From: Rhizoclosmatium globosum
Lineage: Eukaryota > Chytridiomycota > Chytridiomycetes > Chytridiales > Chytriomycetaceae
Length of the DNA stretch: 64,000 nt
NCBI GenBank assembly: GCA_002104985.1
Contig: MCGO01000074.1
Coordinates: forward strand, 62,001-126,000
Direction: 5' to 3'
Part shown: one piece after another, positions 57,819 through 64,000 of the stretch
How the letters are laid out: every line of letters begins with the position of its first letter
Position numbering within the stretch: the stretch's first letter is position 1
Notes under the pieces: generated by a model
Seen by the model: the letters and a program-made list of their open reading frames with translations, nothing else
Told to the model about the DNA's origin: nothing
Database searches by the model: none
Made by a program: the position numbers and the translations under genes

Positions 57819-59181
57819 ATAAGGGAACGCATTCGGAGGTGTACCTCCGCCACCTAGCCATTGTCAACCCAGCACTACGCAGGGAGCCATCGGAAGCAGA
57901 CAAGGGGAGAATTTTGCAGGAAGCGCACGACGAGGGACACATGGGAACAGCGGCCTTAATTAGACACGTATGGGCCGAGGGCTACGACTGGCCTGGACTG
58001 AGAAAGGATGCCGCAAGTGTGGTAGCCAAATGTATGCCTTGTGCGAAATGGAACATTGGCAAGTTTGGATTCCACCCGCTCAGATCAGTGAAAGCAGGAC
58101 TGCCGTTCGACCATCTGGCCATAGACCTTGCCGAAATCTCGACAACATCAGCGGAGGGCTACAACTACATCCTTGTCCTGGTTGATGTGGCCACCAAGTT
58201 TGTAATCCTACGCCCACTGCAAACTAAGTCAGCAGAAGAGCTAGCAGAGAAACTGGTCTCCATTTTTTGCGACTTTGGGTTTGCCAAGATCATCCAGTCG
58301 GACAATGGCGCAGAATTCACGAACAAGATAGTCCAAGCAATACTGGAAAAGGGGCGATGGAGGACGACTACACCATACAACCCGCAAGCAAATGGATTGG
58401 CAGAACGTCATGTACAGACAGTAAAGACAACCATTGTGAAATTACTGGAAACGACTACACCCACTGGCAGCTCTCAGTACCATGGGTTCAGTTCACACTG
58501 AACACACGAATTGCCAGATCCCACCAGTCCACCCCCTTCAGCTTGATGTTCGCAAGAGTGGGAGGACGCCCCACGGACTACGCAATGACAGCGGACGGAA
58601 TGGTGTCCCTGGAGGAACTGCAGCAGCGAGTGGACACAATGGCAACGATAGTCTTCCCAGCAATCGAGGAAACAGCAACGCATTACCAGGAGTTGATGCG
58701 AGCCAAGTTTGACGCGACGCACAATGTCAAGGAGAGTCGGTTCACAGTGGGCTCATACGTGATGGCGAGGCCAGACACAAGAAAATCGAAGCTAGAACCA
58801 AGGTATGAGGGGCCCTATCGAGTAGTGAAAGCCACAAGAGGAGGGACATACGAGCTACTGGACGCTGATGGCTCTTTACTGGCAAGGAAATACACACCGC
58901 AGCAACTGAAGCTGATCTCAGCAGAAGTCGAATTCGAAGCAACCGCCGAACTCAAGAAGATCTTGGATCACCGTGACGAGGACGACGGGACCAAGACCTA
59001 CCTTGTGGAATGGAAAGACAAGAAAACTCCAAACTCCTGGGTACCATATCCCGACTTCCAAGACCACGAACTCATTCGGGCGTACCACGATCGACTAAAC
59101 ACAAATGTCAAGCCTTCAAAACGCACGAGACGCGGCGCACCAGGTGCCAGATCTGCGCTGGAGGAGGGGAGGGGGGAGTGA
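57776..59181 (+). pseudogene. Retroelement integrase with C-terminal chromodomain, frame-broken
   Basis: An H2C2 zinc domain (EAHDEGHMGTAALIRHVW...CMPCAKW) is followed by the DDE core (HLAIDLAEIS, IIQSDNGAEFT, NGLAERHVQT). A break near 58455 leads to VQFTLNTRIARSHQSTPFSL and then, near the end, EATAELKKILDHRDEDDG and YLVEWKDKKTPNSWVPY. The last is a chromodomain with its aromatic cage positions Y/W/W, which targets chromoviruses to marked chromatin. Confidence 0.85.
59161..59181 (+). promoter_or_regulatory. Polypurine tract of the retroelement
   Basis: GAGGAGGGGAGGGGGGAG lies directly before the 3' LTR, where plus-strand DNA synthesis would be primed. Confidence 0.85.
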
Positions 59182-59391
59182 TGTCGTATTCCCTAAGTAA
59201 TCATGGGAATACGGACTCGTTGATATTGCTTATTACGGCTATTCGCCGTATGTTCTTCCTTTATTATATTGGCGTGCCAAGCAAGTGCTTGGACGCACGC
59301 TTTTAACAAATAAATGGCCGTTCCAGAGAATCCGTCAGTGTCCCGCCGCCGGCCTAAGCGCCCGCCATCTTGAACCCTCCCGGATTCCACA
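59182..59391 (+). repeat. 3' LTR (210 bp)
   Basis: Same length and ends as 52788-52997, one mismatch. Followed by GAGTA, the target duplication. Confidence 0.95.
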
Positions 59392-59657
59392 GAGTATAAA
59401 AGAGTCTGTGGCCGTTTTTGAGGAGCCTCGGGATCAGATAATGGCGCATTCTTTTGATATGTATGGCAATGGTACGGCGGTTGGCGATAGCTGTTACTCA
59501 AATTTCTAGGTGTCTGTGAGTAATCAGCGACGACATTACTGTCGGATGCGTCCGCATCGTCATCATTGAGAAGGATACCGCCTGGGCCATGGTAGCGCAT
59601 ATTGTACTGCATTTGGTACCTGATTGATTTCGTCGTGATTTTGTAGTTTCTAAGCAA
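59392..59657 (-). pseudogene. 5' part of the GPGG zinc-finger gene cut by the retroelement
   Basis: Begins MLRNYKITTKSIRYQMQYNM followed by RYHGPGGILLNDDD, almost the same as the start of the intact neighbour at 59984. The frame runs through the linker to the insertion point and then into the LTR. The fingers are 6.6 kb away at 52345-52787. Confidence 0.88.
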
Positions 59658-59983
59658 ACCTAACTGATTTTAGTGATTGGGAGGTTAGAAAGGGAAAAAA
59701 TTGCCCCTTCCAACACACAGAGCCTATGGCCTTTAAATTCAGTTTCATTTGCAATTCGTAAGTTAATTCACGTTTTAGGTCTCTGTTCATCTTTCCGTCC
59801 AGCAGAGTCCTTACTCGCAAACCCTTCATGACAAATCTGTAACTCATAATCAACCTCTTTTCCTATTTGGCATCGAAAAATGCACGGCCGCATCCACAAA
59901 TAACCCACAGCTGCCACATTTCTTCTATTTAACTTTAATAATTGGTAACTTAAAATTCAGTAATCGATTTATTCCGCTGAAGC

Positions 59984-60688
59984 TCAAATTGTGGAGGTTC
60001 CGTGAACATTCTTCAAATGCCGGACAAGTGCGTCACGTCTTGAAAACCCAAACTCACAAATTCGACACACGAACTTCCTCGCATTCAAGTGTGTGGCAAT
60101 CTCGTGTCTCTCGCAATCTCGTTTCCGGGCGAACTGTTTCAGGCAATACTGACAGTTGAAATCACGGATATTCAAATGGAGAAGAAAGTGTGATTTCACG
60201 TTGTAAGACTGGGAAAACACTTTCTCACAGCCCGGGTAAGGGCAATGGAATGGACCGTCCGATTGTGTTTGAGGGAGAGAAGGAGAAGTTGATGCAGAAG
60301 ATGATGTAGCGGCTTGTTGTGGAAAGAAATCAGAGTCAGCGGTTGAGATAGTAGTATGCTGTAAATGAGGGATTTGTGCTAAAGTAGTTTTGAGGGTAGG
60401 CGACAACGGGGTAGTTTGAAATGGAAGCTGAGAAGAGTCTGAGGAGTATAAAGAAGTCTGTTGCAGCTGCGGAGGAGCCTCTATAGCAGATAAGGGCACA
60501 TTCTTTTGATGCACATGATGTCGGTATGGCGGCTGGTGACTCAAGAATCGAGGCGTCTGTGACTGATCTGAGTAATCAGCTAAGACGTTGCTGTCGGAAA
60601 CATCCACGTCGTCATTGTTGAGAAGAACGCCTCCTGGACCTTGGAATCGCATATTGTACTGCATTTGGTACCTGACGGAATTTGTCAT
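59984..60688 (-). CDS. C2H2 zinc-finger protein with GPGG motif, intronless
   Basis: 234 residues. Start MTNSVRYQMQYNMRFQGPGG, motif GPGGVLLNNDDVDVSD. Ser/Pro-rich linker with repeated short SP/TP motifs. Finger 1 CPYPGCEKVFSQSYNVKSHF ending LH, finger 2 CQYCLKQFARKRDCERHEIA ending TH, finger 3 CRICEFGFSRRDALVRHLKN ending VH. Here finger 3 is a true C2H2. Closest relatives in the window are the split pseudogene (59392/52345) and the 61099 gene; the three form a tandem triplet. No intron at the GCxK site. Confidence 0.9.
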   Translation of the reverse strand: MTNSVRYQMQYNMRFQGPGGVLLNNDDVDVSDSNVLADYSDQSQTPRFLSHQPPYRHHVHQKNVPLSAIEAPPQLQQTSLYSSDSSQLPFQTTPLSPTLKTTLAQIPHLQHTTISTADSDFFPQQAATSSSASTSPSLPQTQSDGPFHCPYPGCEKVFSQSYNVKSHFLLHLNIRDFNCQYCLKQFARKRDCERHEIATHLNARKFVCRICEFGFSRRDALVRHLKNVHGTSTI

Positions 60689-61098
60689 GCTTTAAGCAGT
60701 TTCGAAGAAAAACTAAGTGATTTTGGAGATGGGAGGCCCACAAACAAAAGAAAAATCGTCCCCGCCACAATCGCCACACACAGAGGTAAATCAGCTTCAA
60801 ATTCAGTTTCATTCGCAATTGCTTAGTTATAACTCATGTGGTAGGTCTGTTGGTCGAGACGTCACAACCCTCCTGGAATGAATCCCCACTAGGTCACAGA
60901 TACGCCAATTTAACTCGCTCCCCTTCCCATCTACCGTGCATATGCCCTGTATTCCCGTTTGTTGACGTCACTTAAAAAAATATGCTTTCTAATTCGTAAT
61001 CGTCCCCCAAACACCTCTTTCCTGTAACTCGCTCATCAAATAAAAAGTGTTGTCATGAAGGATGATTTATTTGCGAGAAGGAAATGGAATGACGAGGC

Positions 61099-61782
61099 TC
61101 AAATAGTGGTTGTTCGATGAACATTCTTCAAATGCCGAACAAGTGCGTCCCGCCTTGAAAACCCAAATTCACATACTCGACACACGAAGTTTCTTGTATT
61201 CAAGTGCGTTGCGACCTCGTGTCGCTCGCAATCGCGCTTGCGGGCGAATTGCTTCGGGCAATGTCGGCAGTGGAATTCACGGACGTTCATATGGAGGATA
61301 AAGTGGGGTTTTACGTTATAAGATTGGGTAAATAGCTTTTCACAGCCGGGGTAAGGGCATTTGAACGGGCCTTCCTTTTGTAATGGACTCGGAGGTAGAG
61401 AAGGAGAACGTGATGGAGGAGTTGATATAGAGGCTTGTTGTGGAGAGGAGCAAGAGTCAAACGTTGTAATAGGGGTATCATGCAGTATAGGGGTGTGTGC
61501 TGAAGAAGATGTGATGAAAGGTGATGACGGGGTGGTTTGAAACACATTTTGAGGCGAGGAACACAAAAGAGACTGAGACATGTACTGGGGAGCTTCGATA
61601 ACTGCTACTGAATCATGTATGTGACATAAATGACGTCGGTATGGTAGCTGGGGAGGGCTGTTGCTCAAGATTCGTGGAGTTTGTGACGGATTTGAGATGA
61701 TAGGGAAGCAGCAGCCATCAGAAACGTCGTCATCGTTGAGAAGTATGCCTCCTGGTCCATGGTAGCGTGTATCGCACTGCAT
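61099..61782 (-). CDS. C2H2 zinc-finger protein with GPGG motif, intronless
   Basis: 227 residues. Start MQCDTRYHGPGGILLNDDDV. The linker is again SP/TP-rich. Fingers: CPYPGCEKLFTQSYNVKPHF ending LH, CRHCPKQFARKRDCERHEVA ending TH, CRVCEFGFSRRDALVRHLKN ending VH. The three fingers are almost identical to those of the 59984 gene, while the linker has diverged strongly, so the DNA-binding part and the motif are the conserved elements. Third intact or once-intact member of the local triplet. Confidence 0.9.
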   Translation of the reverse strand: MQCDTRYHGPGGILLNDDDVSDGCCFPIISNPSQTPRILSNSPPQLPYRRHLCHIHDSVAVIEAPQYMSQSLLCSSPQNVFQTTPSSPFITSSSAHTPILHDTPITTFDSCSSPQQASISTPPSRSPSLPPSPLQKEGPFKCPYPGCEKLFTQSYNVKPHFILHMNVREFHCRHCPKQFARKRDCERHEVATHLNTRNFVCRVCEFGFSRRDALVRHLKNVHRTTTI

Positions 61783-61983
61783 CCGGCACCGAATTGATTC
61801 TGTTTTGATTTAAAATTAAACGCCGTCTCGAAGAAAAACTAAGTGATTTTGGAGATTGGGAGGCCCACGAATGGCGAAAATTCCAGCCGCCACTTCCGCA
61901 AACAAATCAGTCTTTCTTTCAAATTATGTCCCATTTATTATAGATGTTGTAAACTAAAGACGAGATATGCATGTACCTCAGGG

Positions 61984-62771
61984 CTATTCACTCCGTCCAA
62001 CACAACCCCTCAAATGTCGTTGTAATGAATCCTTTCTCGCAAATCCCCCATCACAAACATGACATTTAAACTCTTTTCCGTGCCCATGAACCGTCCGTAT
62101 ATGCCTCTGTACATCCCTTTGACGAACGAAATCCGAATCGCATTGGTCACATTTGAAAGGCCGAATATTCGAATGTAAAAAGAAGTGAGATTTGAGGTTA
62201 TAACTCTCGGTGAATTCTATCCGTTTAGGTTGATGTTGACAAATAGGTTAGAAATGAATTGTATCAACATACCCTTTTCGCAACCTGCCCACGGACATGC
62301 ATAAATCTTGATTGCGCCATCCGATTTGACAATGGGACAGAATGTGCTCATAGTTTCGGCGAGAGCATATCGGCTCCCCATTGGCTTTCTCTTCAAGCCG
62401 GATCCTGAGGGTGCAGGATGCGACGGCAAAAATGCCTCACTAATATCAGCCTCACTGACACTGGACTCATATGGAAGAGAAGAGGATGGGATGTCCTTTC
62501 GATTATATGGCTGTTTCGATGACTGCGTATCTTGCGGTCGGTTTCGCTGATGAATGTTTTCTGAATCAGACGGGGATGGAACAGCATGATGCAATGGATA
62601 TGATGGAGCGTAGGCGAGCTGGGGCGTCGATGATCCGCTCGACAATAGTGCCGGTGAAGAGCTGGTGTCCAGAGATTCGCAAGCAAACGAGTCATCCGTG
62701 AGTAGATTGATTCCGCCAGGTCCGCGAAGCACAGGGATGGTATACATAGGGTACGGCAGATACGTTGGCAT
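61984..62771 (-). CDS. C2H2 zinc-finger protein with GPGG motif; intron inside finger 1
   Basis: Two exons (61984-62216, 62273-62771) join in phase to 243 residues. The motif is VLRGPGGINLLTDDSF, about 15 residues from the start. Finger 1 is CPWAGCEKEFTESYNLKSHF ending LH, split after GCEK by a 56-nt phase-1 intron. Finger 2 is CDQCDSDFVRQRDVQRHIRT ending VH. Finger 3 is CHVCDGGFARKDSLQRHLRG ending in C (C2HC). It sits next to the intronless triplet and keeps the intron, so the triplet either lost it or came from a spliced copy. Confidence 0.87.
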
Positions 62772-63186
62772 TGGCGAGAGGACAGGTGGAGCAAGACGAA
62801 TGTTGTGTTACTCCTTTTTTCGAATCCGCTTTTTGTCTTCCGTAGGACACGGAGCCAATCAGATTGAAGGATGGCGTTTTGGGCGTGACGAAAAATTTCA
62901 ATTTCTTGGATCCCGCTTTGAGTTGGCAACCAGTCTGGCCTCCTTACGCATTAGGTGAGTCTTGGTTTGAACTTACTTTCAACGTAACTGACTTCATTTC
63001 AATCACTGACGCTTGAGTCATTTGAAATCTACAAAGCACATTTCATCCAGCGCCACTGAACGAAAGATCACCGTCCTTAAACATATAATTGAAATCAATA
63101 TGTTTATATACTTAGAATAAAGGGTTCATAGAAACTTTATTTAGAATAAAAAGAATGAAGGTCGTTGTCAGTCGAAAATAACTTAT

Positions 63187-63651
63187 TTATTCCTTAGGTT
63201 GCATGAACGGACGCATCTCAGAGGAGCTGGCCCCGTCATATTTCACAGGCGCCATCATTGGCAGCCCCTGGTTAACGCCACTAAGAGTGTATTTTGAAAC
63301 TAGGTCCAATGACTCCTTAAACACCAGAATGTCTCCAAGCAAGAACAAGCTGCCCAGCACTATGGGCCAGAGATACACATTGCAAGTTGCGGCGATGCCA
63401 TTCCTTGTCATATCAGGATGATCCTTGAGGAATGAGTAACTTGTATTAATATCGTTACATCTCCCTGAACAGGTTCCCCAAACGAGGAAGCCGGCTGCGT
63501 ACAGAAATGTCGTAAAAGACATTCCTCGCAGGTAGTAGCCGCGCAAGCCGACGTTTTCCTTAGACACAAAGTGCAGAGGAATTCTTCCAAAGATTGGAGA
63601 CAAGATGGGAGTTGAGACGAAGCCAATCAGTGTGAATTGAGTGAGTTGCAT
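63187..63651 (-). CDS. Multi-pass membrane protein, tandem copy 1
   Basis: 154 residues from this ATG; the frame stays open upstream to about 63717 (TINCASTFINVV), so a 5' exon probably precedes it. Three or four hydrophobic helices: FTLIGFVSTPILSPIFG, FTTFLYAAGFLVWGTC and VYLWPIVLGSLFLLGDILVF. The C-terminus is hydrophilic and ends SSSEMRPFMQPKE. No family recognised. The neighbouring partial gene shares the C-terminal tail pattern, so the two are tandem paralogues. Confidence 0.6.
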   Translation of the reverse strand: MQLTQFTLIGFVSTPILSPIFGRIPLHFVSKENVGLRGYYLRGMSFTTFLYAAGFLVWGTCSGRCNDINTSYSFLKDHPDMTRNGIAATCNVYLWPIVLGSLFLLGDILVFKESLDLVSKYTLSGVNQGLPMMAPVKYDGASSSEMRPFMQPKE

Positions 63652-63850
63652 TTGCTTGTGCAGAGTGACGACGTTGATGAAAGTGGAGGCGCAATTGATG
63701 GTTTTGAATGCAGAACCTCAAACAATCAATGTTAGAAACAACTGAGCAAAACAGACGAAGAACTGGAACAATTTAATACCTTCGAGCGACAAACTAAGTG
63801 GTAAAGTTCGATATATTGAATCATTATAAATCAAACAATTTATTCACTTA

Positions 63851-64000
63851 TTATGCAAGTGATTGATTGAACGGACGCGTCTCGGCAGAACTGGTCCCGT
63901 AATTGTTCAATGGCACGAAGCTGCTGTTCAATGGTGCAGTTGTGACGATTTCCCTTTCAACACCTTTTCTCTCCTTAGCGTCTCTATAAGCAAGGATGCC
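63851..64000 (-). CDS. C-terminal end of a second copy of the membrane protein, cut by the window
   Basis: The last 49 codons are visible: AYRDAKERKGVEREIV, then NYGTSSAETRPFNQSLA and stop. The tail YGTSSAETRPF matches YDGASSSEMRPF of the gene at 63187. The rest lies beyond 64000. Confidence 0.55.
   Translation of the reverse strand, partial: GILAYRDAKERKGVEREIVTTAPLNSSFVPLNNYGTSSAETRPFNQSLA

Larger units (their letters stand above)
52788..59391 (+). mobile_element. Ty3-type LTR retrotransposon with chromodomain (chromovirus)
   Basis: 6604 bp with 210-bp LTRs at both ends differing at one base, TG...CA termini and the 5-bp target duplication GAGTA on each side (52783-52787 and 59392-59396). 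Internal order is gag, protease, reverse transcriptase, RNase H, integrase, chromodomain, as in Ty3/chromoviruses. Near-identical LTRs imply a recent insertion, yet pol has at least six frame changes. No tRNA-type primer site (TGG...) directly follows the 5' LTR; the sequence there is a T run, so priming may differ. Confidence 0.95.

Noticed and set aside
1..64000. CRISPR array, operon or bacterial-type island
   Set aside because: Repeats are tandem or terminal transposon repeats without spacer regularity, and all genes have eukaryotic introns or eukaryotic families.

Overview
This window reads as nuclear DNA of a fungus, most likely an early-diverging zoosporic (chytrid-type) lineage. The evidence is gene content rather than a marker gene: many short GT-AG introns (about 44-90 nt, several phase-consistent across whole genes), a Cwc2-type splicing factor, a fungal WD40/DUF2415 protein, a Cfd1/NUBP2 P-loop ATPase, a THOC7-like protein, a chromodomain Ty3-type retroelement and a fungal-type Helitron. 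The lineage call is inference.

Layout. 1-5871: tandem array of three multi-SH3 proteins; the first is cut by the window edge and frame-broken at its start, the second is a pseudogene, the third is intact and has ectodomain + one transmembrane helix + three SH3 domains. 6131-18086: single-copy style genes (SDR-type oxidoreductase, tRNA-Lys, a Ser/Thr-rich surface protein, two adjacent homeobox genes, a SENP8-like protease head-to-head with a THOC7-like gene, an unrecognised six- or seven-exon gene, a frame-broken SETD4-like SET gene, an Ugo1-like carrier protein, a histidine acid phosphatase-like protein). 18227-38691: zinc-finger genes interleaved with housekeeping genes (WD40, Cwc2, Gln-rich CCHC protein, Cfd1, an ABCG half-transporter), with a TTAA-flanked inverted-repeat element 16 nt before one zinc-finger start codon. 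39309-47355: a decayed histone-H3 fragment carrying a 31-bp tandem duplication, an 18-mer repeat cluster and a Helitron whose eight exons join into one uninterrupted frame of about 2286 codons. 48050-62771: more zinc-finger genes, one of them split by a 6.6-kb chromovirus with 210-bp LTRs and GAGTA target duplications. 63187-64000: two tandem membrane-protein genes, the second leaving the window.

The main candidate for something undescribed is the zinc-finger family. Thirteen loci between 18.2 and 62.8 kb share a short glycine motif (consensus about GPGG-[IV]-x-L-x-[DN]-[DE]) far from the fingers, a disordered Pro/Ser/Gln linker, a first finger of the form C-x4-C-x-[KR], a middle finger and usually a last finger with an RxDS/RRDA core that often ends in Cys instead of His. 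In six members a phase-1 intron splits finger 1 right after the GCxK lysine, while six others are intronless at that point. Two other C2H2 genes in the same window lack the motif, which makes the motif a family marker rather than a general C2H2 property.

A caution: one-base frame breaks recur in several loci (SH3 array, SET gene, ABC transporter, retroelement pol, one zinc-finger pseudogene), while many long multi-exon genes are perfectly in frame. Some breaks are probably true decay; some may be assembly errors.
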